From a bacterium (GTDB lineage Bacteria > UBA9089 > CG2-30-40-21 > SBAY01): a DNA stretch of 8,548 bases. Shown here one piece after another: positions 1-7,938 of the stretch (position 1 is its first letter; every line of letters begins with the position of its first letter). Where the stretch lies: NCBI GenBank assembly GCA_030018635.1, contig JASEHU010000076.1, forward strand, positions 1 through 8,548. Direction: 5' to 3'. Below the pieces are notes generated by a model. The model saw nothing but the letters and a program-made list of their open reading frames with translations, searched no databases and was not told the origin of the DNA. A program made the position numbers and the translations under genes.

Positions 1-20
1 CAATTCTTCCTATTCTCCAC

Positions 21-52
21 TTCTCATTGCGGACACATTTTCATAATGAGAA
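21..52. repeat. Second inverted repeat after rpoC
   Basis: TTCTCATT (21-28) and AATGAGAA (45-52) form a perfect 8-bp stem with a 16-nt loop. Its outer hexamers, TTCTCA and TGAGAA, are the same as those of the larger inverted repeat at 60-143, only 7 bp away. GAGAAT (48-53) can instead pair with ATTCTC (59-64), so the structures compete. No gene is visible in positions 1-203. Confidence 0.5.
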
Positions 53-59
53 TTATTGA

Positions 60-143
60 TTCTCACACAAAGGCACAAAAGCACAAAGGAAAGTTATAAA
101 GGAATAAGAAAAACAAAAAAATCTTTGCGTCTTTGTGTGAGAA
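60..143 (-). repeat. Inverted repeat with 8-bp tandem units after rpoC; possible terminator
   Basis: TTCTCACACAAAG (60-72) pairs perfectly with CTTTGTGTGAGAA (131-143), and the pairing continues imperfectly for about seven more bases. Each arm is made of 8-bp units: CACAAAGG, CACAAAAG, CACAAAGG at 66-89, and on the other strand CACAAAGA, CGCAAAGA at 137-122. The loop of about 40 nt is A-rich on the plus strand, so U-rich in the rpoC transcript. The position, 60-143 bp after the rpoC stop, suits transcript termination or 3'-end protection, but no U run follows the stem, so it is not a textbook intrinsic terminator. Confidence 0.75.
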
Positions 144-150
144 CATATCC

Positions 151-173
151 TGGTTGGTTCTGGCTCGTCCAGG
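151..173. repeat. Possible relative of the spacer repeat after rpoC
   Basis: The plus strand has GTTGGTTCTG (within 151-162) and TCTGGCTCGTC (159-169). The rplL-rpoB spacer has GTTGGTCTGAC (7935-7945) and TCTGACTCGTC (7958-7968). Ten of eleven positions agree in the second block. The match is short and the relation is tentative. CCTGG (149-153) and CCAGG (169-173) also form a short inverted repeat here. Confidence 0.3.
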
Positions 174-203
174 TTAGGGAAGAGGGAAGAAGCAAGGAAG
201 GAC

Positions 204-3200
204 TTACTCTTTAGTTTTAGTTTCTACCTTTTCCTCTATTTCTATTTCCTCGCTTTCTGTTTGATACAGGCTTTCGGCTGTTATTTTATTATAGATAGGC
301 ACCCCTGTTCCTGCTGGAATAAGTCGTCCAATGACTACATTTTCCTTTAATCCATGTAACTGGTCTATCTTGCCTTGTATGGCGGCTTCGGTTAAAACCT
401 TTGTTGTTTCCTGGAAGGACGCCGCGGAGATAAAACTCTCCGTGGAGAGAGAAGCCTTAGTAATACCCATTAATATTGGTCTGGCCTGGGCAGGTTTTTT
501 CCCCCTGCTCTGGACAGATTCATTTACCTGATTAAATTTGAATTTGTCCACTTGCTCACCTAACAAGAAGGTTGTATCCCCTGTATCTGTAACCTCAAGC
601 TTACGCAGCATCTGACGGGTAATCACCTCGATATGTTTATCATTGATATTTACGCCCTGAAGCCGATAGACCTCTTGAATTTCATTGAGTAAATATTCTT
701 GTAATTTTCGTTCACCTTTTATCTTTAAAATATCATGGGGGTCAATTGGCCCTTCAGTTAATTGGTCTCCGGCCGACAATTCATCCCCTTCATGAATCTT
801 GAGATGTTTACCCATGGAAACCTCATATTCTCTAATCTCTTTAGTTGTTTCATTCTCAACCATAATCACCCGTTTATTTTCATGAACATCTTTAAATTTT
901 ACCACCCCATCGATTTCAGTAACTAAGGCAGGTTCTTTTGGTCTTCGAGCCTCAAATAACTCAGCTACACGCGGTAATCCACCGGTGATGTCTTTAGTTC
1001 TAATTAGTTCTTGTGGGAATTTGGCAATAACCGTCCCAGCCGGAATTTCATCACCATCATTGACTACTACCCTGGCTCCATTAGGAATAATATAGTTAAT
1101 CGTTGCTTGCTCTTGACGAACAACACATATTCGGGGTTGAAGCGTTCCTTCACGGTCTTCGATGATTACCCTTCTAAACAAACCGGTATTTTCATCAAGT
1201 TCTTCGCGCATAGTTCTATCCTTAATAATATCCTTAAACTGGATTGTCCCGTCCACCTCGCTCAATATTGGTTCATTATAAGGGTCAACCTCGGCAATCA
1301 ATTTATCAGCCGGGACAATATCGCCAATATCAACGAATATCTTCCCGCCTGTTTTGATAGGGATATTTCTATCCTTGGCGGCAATCAAAATTCTTTTATT
1401 ACCTTCTATCCGAATTATTCCAGCCACATCCGTGGTTAGATTTTTTAGTTGCCCATCTTCCTCGATTTCGGCAATTTTTTCACCTGGATTTACCCACAGC
1501 CCATCAAAGACAATCGGCTTTACCTTTGGAGACAATTCATATTCCTTGAGCACCTTGCGTAAGGTCAAATCGCCAGCCCTGGCCGATACCTTTGTCCCAT
1601 CTTTTAATTGAATCAATCTTCTTGGTAACTCTACAATTTCAACCTCATGGGGTAATTTAATCTCTCGCTCTTCGATTTGACGGTAGGCCGTTCCTCCAAT
1701 ATGAAAGGTTCTCATAGTTAATTGTGTTCCTGGTTCTCCAACGGATTGGGCGGCAATAATACCTATTGCCTCACCAATATCGATTAATTTCCCGGTAGCT
1801 AAATTCCGACCATAGCATTTAGCACAAACACCCCTTGGAGTCTCGCAGGTAAGCACTGAACGAATTCTTATCCTGTCGATTTCTGCCTCTTCTATGGCCG
1901 CGGCAAAATCCTCGGTTATCTCCTCATTTGCCTTGATTATCACCTCACCACTCATAGGATTAACCACATCATCTAAGGATATTCTTCCTAAGATACGGTC
2001 ACCCAACGGCTCTATGATTTCATCCCCTTCCTTTATTGCCTCAACGACTATGCCGTTAATCGTCTCACAATCATCGATATTGATAATTACATCCTGGGAT
2101 ACATCCACTAATCTACGGGTTAAATAACCTGCATCGGCGGTTTTTAAAGCCGTATCAGCCAATCCTTTTCTGGCACCGTGGGTGGAGATAAAATATTCCA
2201 GAACCGTCAGTCCTTCCCTAAAATTAGAGGTAATGGGTAATTCGATTATTTCCCCTGATGGTTTAGCCATAAGTCCTCGCATCCCGGCTAATTGTCGAAC
2301 CTGCTGTTTACTTCCCCTTGCCCCTGAATCAATCATCATATACACGGAATTAAACCCATCCATATCCTTACTTAGTCGCTCATACATTACCCTGGCCACC
2401 TCATCAGAGACATAGGTCCACAAGTCCACCACCTTATTATATCTCTCTTCCTCAGTGATAACCCCCTTCTGATATTGATCCATGATTTTTTCTATTTCTT
2501 TATAACTTCCTTTTAATAATTCTGCCTTCTGGTCCGGGGTTTTGATGTCATCTATGCCAATGGAGGCACCCGATACAGTGGCATAATAAAAACCAAGTTG
2601 TTTTAACTTATCCAATAAAGTTATTGTTTTACTCATACCACATTTACGGTAGGCATCGATAACTATTTGCCCTATTTTTTTCTTATCTATCTTATTATTG
2701 ATAAACTGGAGTTCTTCCGGCAGGCACTCATTAAATATAAAGCGGCCGATAGTCGTCTGTAATTTTTTACCATTTTGAGAGATAAAGACCATGGCATTTA
2801 AACCTACCAGCCCTTCTTCCTGGGCCATTAAAGCCTCATTTATACTGGAAAACATTTTACCCTCTCCCATGTCATTTGGTTTTTCTTTAGTCAGATAACA
2901 TAATCCCAGGATAATATCTTGAGTAGGGGTAACCAGAGGTCCGCCATTAGCCGGGGACAAAAGGTTATAAGCCGCCAGCATTAGAAGCTGACTTTCTATC
3001 TGTGATTCAATCGATAAGGGAATGTGAACCGCCATCTGGTCACCATCGAAGTCGGCATTGAAGGCCGTGCAAACTAAGGGATGAATCTTGATGGCATCCC
3101 CTTCAATTAAAACAGGCATAAAACCCTGGATGCCGGCACGATGCAAGGTAGGGGCACGATTCAGCAGAACAGGGTGGTCAAGAATAACTTCTTCCAAAAC

Positions 3201-4466
3201 ATCCCAGACATCCGAACTTTCTCGTTCGACCATCCGTTTAGCACTTTTGATATTGTGGGCTAAATTATCAGCCACCAATCGACGCATAATAAAAGGTTTA
3301 AATAACTCCAATGCCATTTTTTTGGGCAGACCGCACTGGTGTAGTTTCAAGGTGGGGTCGACCACAATAACCGACCGGCCTGAATAATCAACCCGTTTGC
3401 CTAATAGATTCTGACGGAATCGGCCTTGTTTGCCTTTAAGCATATCCGATAAGGATTTTAGCGGTCTATTGCCTGTGCCGCGAACAGGTCTTCCCCTTCT
3501 TCCATTATCAAACAAGGCATCAACCGACTCCTGCATCATCCTTTTTTCATTACGAATAATTATATCGGGTGCCTTTAAGGCCATCAGCCGCTCTAACCGA
3601 TTGTTACGATTTATTACCCGTCGATATAGGTCATTCAAATCAGAGGTAGCAAATCTACCACCATCTAATTGAACCATAGGCCGCAGTTCAGGTGGAATAA
3701 CCGGGATAACATCTAAAATCATCCATTCAGGCTTATTGCCACTTTTCAAAAAGGCTTCTAATATCTCCAGCCGTCTGACAATCTTGCGTTTTTTCTGGTG
3801 AGATGCCTCCTCCTCCATTTCCAATCGTAAATTTTCTACCTCGTCCTTGACATCAATTTCTTTTAATAATCTCTTGATGGCCTCTGCACCCATACCTACT
3901 TCAAAGCCAGTGCCATATTTCTCGCGCAAACCCCTATATTCGTCATCACTCAGAACATCTTTCTTTTCCAGAGGGACATTCTCACCTACATCAAGAACAA
4001 TGTATCCTTCATAATAAAGGACCCGTTCCAGATCTCTTATGGATATATTCAATGCCAGTGCCAGGGGCGATGGGACACGCTTAAAATACCAGATATGAGA
4101 GACAGGGGTAACCAATTCAATATGTCCCATTCGTTGTCTTCGAACCTCGGAATGGGTTACTTCTACGCCGCATCTATCACAAATAACCCCTTTGTATCGC
4201 ATACTTTTATATTTACCACAAAAACATTCCCAGTCTTTATTCGGCCCAAATATCCTCTCACAAAATAATCCATCTCGTTCAGGTCTAAAGGTGCGGTAGT
4301 TTATTGTTTCCGGTTTCTTTACCTTATCATAGGACCAGGAACGAATCACATCAGGAGAAGCCAACCCGATACTGATAGCGGCAAAGTTAGTCGCCATGTC
4401 AACTGCAGAAAACAGAGCCTCGATATCTTTTTTTGACTCGGTCTCCTGTTTTATTTGTTTAAACAT
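204..4466 (-). CDS. rpoC: DNA-directed RNA polymerase subunit beta-prime
   Basis: This is the largest catalytic subunit of RNA polymerase, which with alpha, beta and omega makes all cellular RNA. The 1420-residue protein is complete. Visible landmarks: the N-terminal zinc site (C81, C83, C96, C99); the catalytic NADFDGD loop at 470-476, whose D472, D474 and D476 hold the active-site magnesium; the bridge helix around 755-790 (ISTHGARKGLADTALKTA); the second zinc site (C800, C874, C881, C884); and the trigger loop starting near 906 (SVGEPGTQLTMRTFHIGG). The trigger loop is interrupted at about 929-1152 by an SI3-type insertion before TKDITGGLPRV resumes. The C-terminal part has ITKASLSTESFISAASFQET and ends in an acidic tail. 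The length is close to E. coli beta-prime (1407) and well above Bacillus (about 1200), and SI3 accounts for the difference. The ATG is preceded by AAGGAGG with a 7-nt spacer, and an in-frame TAA lies just upstream of that site. It starts 47 bp after rpoB and is almost certainly co-transcribed with it. Confidence 0.99.
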   Translation of the reverse strand: MFKQIKQETESKKDIEALFSAVDMATNFAAISIGLASPDVIRSWSYDKVKKPETINYRTFRPERDGLFCERIFGPNKDWECFCGKYKSMRYKGVICDRCGVEVTHSEVRRQRMGHIELVTPVSHIWYFKRVPSPLALALNISIRDLERVLYYEGYIVLDVGENVPLEKKDVLSDDEYRGLREKYGTGFEVGMGAEAIKRLLKEIDVKDEVENLRLEMEEEASHQKKRKIVRRLEILEAFLKSGNKPEWMILDVIPVIPPELRPMVQLDGGRFATSDLNDLYRRVINRNNRLERLMALKAPDIIIRNEKRMMQESVDALFDNGRRGRPVRGTGNRPLKSLSDMLKGKQGRFRQNLLGKRVDYSGRSVIVVDPTLKLHQCGLPKKMALELFKPFIMRRLVADNLAHNIKSAKRMVERESSDVWDVLEEVILDHPVLLNRAPTLHRAGIQGFMPVLIEGDAIKIHPLVCTAFNADFDGDQMAVHIPLSIESQIESQLLMLAAYNLLSPANGGPLVTPTQDIILGLCYLTKEKPNDMGEGKMFSSINEALMAQEEGLVGLNAMVFISQNGKKLQTTIGRFIFNECLPEELQFINNKIDKKKIGQIVIDAYRKCGMSKTITLLDKLKQLGFYYATVSGASIGIDDIKTPDQKAELLKGSYKEIEKIMDQYQKGVITEEERYNKVVDLWTYVSDEVARVMYERLSKDMDGFNSVYMMIDSGARGSKQQVRQLAGMRGLMAKPSGEIIELPITSNFREGLTVLEYFISTHGARKGLADTALKTADAGYLTRRLVDVSQDVIINIDDCETINGIVVEAIKEGDEIIEPLGDRILGRISLDDVVNPMSGEVIIKANEEITEDFAAAIEEAEIDRIRIRSVLTCETPRGVCAKCYGRNLATGKLIDIGEAIGIIAAQSVGEPGTQLTMRTFHIGGTAYRQIEEREIKLPHEVEIVELPRRLIQLKDGTKVSARAGDLTLRKVLKEYELSPKVKPIVFDGLWVNPGEKIAEIEEDGQLKNLTTDVAGIIRIEGNKRILIAAKDRNIPIKTGGKIFVDIGDIVPADKLIAEVDPYNEPILSEVDGTIQFKDIIKDRTMREELDENTGLFRRVIIEDREGTLQPRICVVRQEQATINYIIPNGARVVVNDGDEIPAGTVIAKFPQELIRTKDITGGLPRVAELFEARRPKEPALVTEIDGVVKFKDVHENKRVIMVENETTKEIREYEVSMGKHLKIHEGDELSAGDQLTEGPIDPHDILKIKGERKLQEYLLNEIQEVYRLQGVNINDKHIEVITRQMLRKLEVTDTGDTTFLLGEQVDKFKFNQVNESVQSRGKKPAQARPILMGITKASLSTESFISAASFQETTKVLTEAAIQGKIDQLHGLKENVVIGRLIPAGTGVPIYNKITAESLYQTESEEIEIEEKVETKTKE

Positions 4467-4473
4467 AGAAAAT

Positions 4474-4480
4474 CCTCCTT
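4474..4480 (-). promoter_or_regulatory. Ribosome binding site of rpoC
   Basis: On the minus strand this reads AAGGAGG, a near-perfect Shine-Dalgarno sequence, 7 nt before the ATG. It lies directly after the U6 run of the rpoB-rpoC spacer hairpin, and an in-frame TAA overlaps its first bases. It therefore fixes the start of rpoC, although the protein has about 15 more N-terminal residues than many homologues. Confidence 0.9.
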
Positions 4481-4485
4481 AAAAA

Positions 4486-4520
4486 ATTATAGGACTTATA
4501 AGACTTATAGGACCTATAAT
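4486..4520 (-). repeat. 9-bp-period repeat and hairpin in rpoB-rpoC spacer
   Basis: On the plus strand three tandem 9-mers, TATAGGACT (4488-4496), TATAAGACT (4497-4505) and TATAGGACC (4506-4514), are followed by TATAAT. The outer ends ATTATAGG and CCTATAAT form a perfect 8-bp stem, and most inner positions also pair apart from two mismatches. In the transcript the hairpin is followed at once by six U residues (4486-4481), then the rpoC Shine-Dalgarno. This is the layout of a weak intrinsic terminator or attenuator, but the stem is AU-rich. The repeat overlaps the last sense codon and the TAG stop of rpoB. The repeat is seen directly; any regulatory role is inferred. Confidence 0.8.
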
Positions 4521-7500
4521 CCTCCCTGCCGTATCCCTGGCAAAGGAGTTCGTCGGTCTTCATTCAACCTTTTTATATCAATAGTTTTACCCTTATCATC
4601 CAACACCTTCACATCTAAGCCTAATCCACGGAGTTCATAAAACAAGACATTGAAAGATTCCGGCACCCCTGGTCCCTGGGCATTTTCTCCCTTGACAATT
4701 GCCTCATATACCTTTGCCCGACCAATAATATCATCTGATTTTACGGTTAAAAACTCCTGTAAAACATGGGTGGCACCATAAGCCTCTAATGCCCAGACCT
4801 CCATTTCTCCAAGTCTTTGTCCGCCAAACTGAGCCTTGCCACCTAAGGGTTGTTGGGTGACTAAAGAATATGGCCCAATACTGCGGGCATGAATCTTGTC
4901 TTCTACCAGGTGAATCAACTTCATCATGTAAATATAACCCACCGTAATTTTGTGGTTAAACCTTTTTCCTGTTTGCCCATCATAAAGCCAGCTCTTGCCA
5001 TCCTCCGGCAGATTTGCAGATTTAAGATATTCTTTGATTTCCGTCTCCGTAGAGCCGTCAAATACAGGACAGGTTACCTTAATGCCTAATTTATGTGCCG
5101 CCCAACCAAGATGGGTTTCTAATATTTGACCAATATTCATTCTGGAAGGCACGGACAATGAATTCAGGACCATCTCTACCGGTGTTCCATCTTCGAGGTA
5201 AGGCATTTCCGCCTCAGGTAAAATCTTGGCCACAACCCCTTTATTTCCATGTCTTCCAGCGATTTTATCCCCAACCATAATCTTGCGTTTAGTGGCCACA
5301 TAAACCTTGACTAATTCTTCAATCCCCGGTGGAAGTTCATCGCCTGCTTTACTGGAAAAGTATTTCACATCAATAACTACCCCTTCACTTCCATAAGGAT
5401 GATGAAGAGAGGTATCACGCACCTCTCTAACCTTTTCACCAAATATCGAATGGAGTAATTTATATTCAGGGGAAAGTTCTGTCTCACCTTTTGGAGTCAC
5501 CTTACCAACCAATATATCCCCTGATTTAACCCTGGCGCCAAGCCTGATAATACCCCGGTCATCGAGATTTTTCAGTGCCTCTGCCCCCAGGTTAGGAATA
5601 TCGGCGGTAATTTGTTCCGGACCGAGTTGAGTATCTCTGGCCTCCAATTCATATTTTTCGATATGAATCGAGGTAAAAACATCATCCCTGACCAACTTTT
5701 CTGAAATCAGGATGGCATCTTCAAAATTATAACCTTGCCAGGGCATAAAGGCGACTAAGATATTTCGCCCTAAGGCCAATTCACCATTATCGGTCGCTGT
5801 TCCTTCGGTTAAAGCCTGACCCTTTGAGACCCGTTCTCCTTTGGTAACAATAGGTTTCTGATGAACACAGGTGGCCTGATTAGACCTTTTGAATATCAAA
5901 AGATTATAAGGATATTCCTTCTTGTCATCACCTTTCAGGATAATCTCCGTAGCACTCACCCGGGTAATTATTCCATCAACCGGGGCAATAATCACTATGC
6001 CTGAATCCCGGGCGATATATTGTTCTATGCCTGTGCCAACCAAAGGCGACTCACAAATAAGTAATGGCACTGCCTGCCGCTGCATATTGGAACCCATTAA
6101 GGCGCGATTGGCATCGTCATGCTCCAAGAAAGGAATTAAGGATGTCCCCACACTAATAATTTGTTTTAAAGAGGCATCCATATAGTCAACCTTATCCGCT
6201 GTAACCAAGGGGAAGTCATCCTGGTATCTTGCCGCCACCACATCTTCTGTCAAATTTCCCTTCTTATCCATTTTACTGCTTGCCTGGGCAATAACATACC
6301 TTTGTTCTTTATCGGCCGACAGATATTCGATTTGGTCGCTCACCCGACCCTTGACGACTTTTCGGTAAGGCGTTTCGATAAAACCAAGATGATTTAGTCT
6401 CCCATAGACAGAGATAGAAACAATCAAGCCGATATTAGGACCTTCTGGTGTCTCGATAGGGCAGATTCTTCCATAATGCGAATAGTGCACATCCCGCACC
6501 TCAAATCCTGCCCGTTCCTTAGATAAGCCTCCCTGTCCCAGGGCAGACAACCTTCGTTTATGGGTTAATTCAGCCAATGGATTTGTCTGGTCCATAAATT
6601 GAGAGAGTTGGTTCGAGCCAAAGAATTCATTGAGAGCGGCGGTAACCGGTTTTATGTTCAGCACGGTTTGCGGAGTCATTGTCTCTATCTCTTGAATAGC
6701 CATCCGCTCACGAATACTCCGCTCCAGTCTTGTCATGCCTATACGAAGTTGATTTTGTAATAATTCTCCCACCGGTCTTATTCGTCGATTGCCCAGATGG
6801 TCAATATCATCAACATCCCCTTCTTTTTTAATCAATTTCGATAGATACTTGATTGTTTCAAGGATATCTTCAGGGGTTAAGGTCATTACCTCTTCTGATA
6901 TTGACAACTCCAATTTTTGATTAATCTTATACCGGCCAACCTCGGATAAGTCATATCGTTGTGGGTCAAAGAAATAGCGATAAAATGTCTGGCGGGCATT
7001 CTCGATATTTGGTGGTTCCCCAATACGCATAATATTATGGATTTTGAGTAAGGCATCATTCTGAGAATTGGTATCATCCTTTTCCAGGGTATTCAATATG
7101 AATGAGCCTTCTGCATCCAATACCTTGAGCTCTTCAATCCCCTGCTCTTTCAAAATATTCAATAAGGTATTCGTAATTCTTGTGCCCGACCGATAGACCT
7201 CATTGTCATTTTTATTTATTACTTCCTGAGCCAATCTAAGTCCAACCAGACTTGAATCGATTTGAGCCAGACGCTGTTGGTCCGGGAAGAAGAAGTCTAT
7301 TATTTCCTGATTGGTAGAATAACCAATTGCCCTGATAAGGGCAGTCCCAGAGATTTTTCTTTTACGACCCAATCTGGCATGGAGGATATTGTTCGTATCT
7401 AATTCAAACTCTAACCAGGCACCCCGATAGGGAATAATCCTGGCTGAATATAGTCGGCTAAGACTATCATAATCGAAATAAACACCAGGAGAACGATGTA

Positions 7501-7918
7501 ATTGACTGACAATTACCCTCTCAGCGCCATTGATAATAAATGTTCCCCGCTCGGTCATCAAGGGCATATCGCGCATAAATACCTCCTGCTCACGGATTTC
7601 ACCTGTCTCGCGGCAAATCAACCGTAATTTTACCCTTAAGGGAATACCATAAGTAACATCACGGTCACGGCATTCCTCTTCATTGTACTTTAGCGCGCCG
7701 AGGTCATATTCGACAAATTCTAAGACCACTTTATTATTAAAATCCGTGATGGGAAATGTTTCTAAAAATACCTTTTGCAGACCTTGGGGTTTTCTCTTAT
7801 TCGGGGATGTATCCTTTTGCAAAAACCATTCAAAAGAGTCTTTTTGAATAGCAATCAGGGGAGGTATATCTATAATTTCCTTTACCTTCCCAAAAGATAT
7901 TCGTTTCTGTTTCTCCAT
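4514..7918 (-). CDS. rpoB: DNA-directed RNA polymerase subunit beta
   Basis: This is the second catalytic subunit of RNA polymerase, which forms one side of the active-site cleft, binds sigma through its flap and contains the rifampicin pocket. The 1134-residue protein is complete. Landmarks: FGSNQLSQFMDQ to SALGQGGL at 434-465 (rifampicin region; D443, H453 and S458 match E. coli D516, H526 and S531); PWQGYNFEDAILIS near 726-739 with E733/D734; GDKIAGRHGNKG at 883-894 with active-site lysines K885 and K893; VPSRMNIGQILETHLG near 923-938; and GGKAQFGGQRLGEMEVWALE near 1026-1045. It lacks the two large C-proximal insertions of E. coli beta (1342 aa) but has a short lobe insertion at about 207-272, absent from Bacillus. 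Residue 462 is glutamine where most bacteria have proline. The start ATG follows AGAGGT and is directly preceded by an in-frame TAA. The last codons run into the spacer repeat. It lies 63 bp after rplL. Confidence 0.99.
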   Translation of the reverse strand: MEKQKRISFGKVKEIIDIPPLIAIQKDSFEWFLQKDTSPNKRKPQGLQKVFLETFPITDFNNKVVLEFVEYDLGALKYNEEECRDRDVTYGIPLRVKLRLICRETGEIREQEVFMRDMPLMTERGTFIINGAERVIVSQLHRSPGVYFDYDSLSRLYSARIIPYRGAWLEFELDTNNILHARLGRKRKISGTALIRAIGYSTNQEIIDFFFPDQQRLAQIDSSLVGLRLAQEVINKNDNEVYRSGTRITNTLLNILKEQGIEELKVLDAEGSFILNTLEKDDTNSQNDALLKIHNIMRIGEPPNIENARQTFYRYFFDPQRYDLSEVGRYKINQKLELSISEEVMTLTPEDILETIKYLSKLIKKEGDVDDIDHLGNRRIRPVGELLQNQLRIGMTRLERSIRERMAIQEIETMTPQTVLNIKPVTAALNEFFGSNQLSQFMDQTNPLAELTHKRRLSALGQGGLSKERAGFEVRDVHYSHYGRICPIETPEGPNIGLIVSISVYGRLNHLGFIETPYRKVVKGRVSDQIEYLSADKEQRYVIAQASSKMDKKGNLTEDVVAARYQDDFPLVTADKVDYMDASLKQIISVGTSLIPFLEHDDANRALMGSNMQRQAVPLLICESPLVGTGIEQYIARDSGIVIIAPVDGIITRVSATEIILKGDDKKEYPYNLLIFKRSNQATCVHQKPIVTKGERVSKGQALTEGTATDNGELALGRNILVAFMPWQGYNFEDAILISEKLVRDDVFTSIHIEKYELEARDTQLGPEQITADIPNLGAEALKNLDDRGIIRLGARVKSGDILVGKVTPKGETELSPEYKLLHSIFGEKVREVRDTSLHHPYGSEGVVIDVKYFSSKAGDELPPGIEELVKVYVATKRKIMVGDKIAGRHGNKGVVAKILPEAEMPYLEDGTPVEMVLNSLSVPSRMNIGQILETHLGWAAHKLGIKVTCPVFDGSTETEIKEYLKSANLPEDGKSWLYDGQTGKRFNHKITVGYIYMMKLIHLVEDKIHARSIGPYSLVTQQPLGGKAQFGGQRLGEMEVWALEAYGATHVLQEFLTVKSDDIIGRAKVYEAIVKGENAQGPGVPESFNVLFYELRGLGLDVKVLDDKGKTIDIKRLNEDRRTPLPGIRQGGL

Positions 7919-7924
7919 TTATTT

Positions 7925-7930
7925 ACCTCT
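7925..7930 (-). promoter_or_regulatory. Ribosome binding site of rpoB
   Basis: The minus strand reads AGAGGT, 6 nt before the ATG; the codon immediately before the ATG is an in-frame TAA, so no earlier start is possible. The match is weaker than the sites of rplL and rpoC. It lies about 8 nt downstream of the spacer hairpin, separated from it by an A-rich stretch. Confidence 0.75.
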
Positions 7931-7938
7931 TTTTGTTG

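Noticed and set aside
60..143. Insertion sequence or MITE
   Set aside because: There is an inverted repeat, but no target duplication is visible (ATTGA versus CATAT at the flanks) and no transposase, so a mobile-element call is not supported.
1011..1439. Plus-strand open frame of 142 codons opposite rpoC
   Set aside because: It lies wholly antisense to the conserved SI3 region of rpoC, has no good ribosome binding site and no recognisable protein features. The other plus-strand frames opposite rpoC and rpoB were rejected for the same reason.
6886..7077. Minus-strand open frame of 63 codons inside rpoB
   Set aside because: It is a shifted frame within the conserved beta coding sequence, with no independent start signal.
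204..7918. Intein or frameshift in rpoB or rpoC
   Set aside because: Both proteins read through all conserved blocks without interruption. The only large insertion is the family-typical SI3, with no intein splice motifs.
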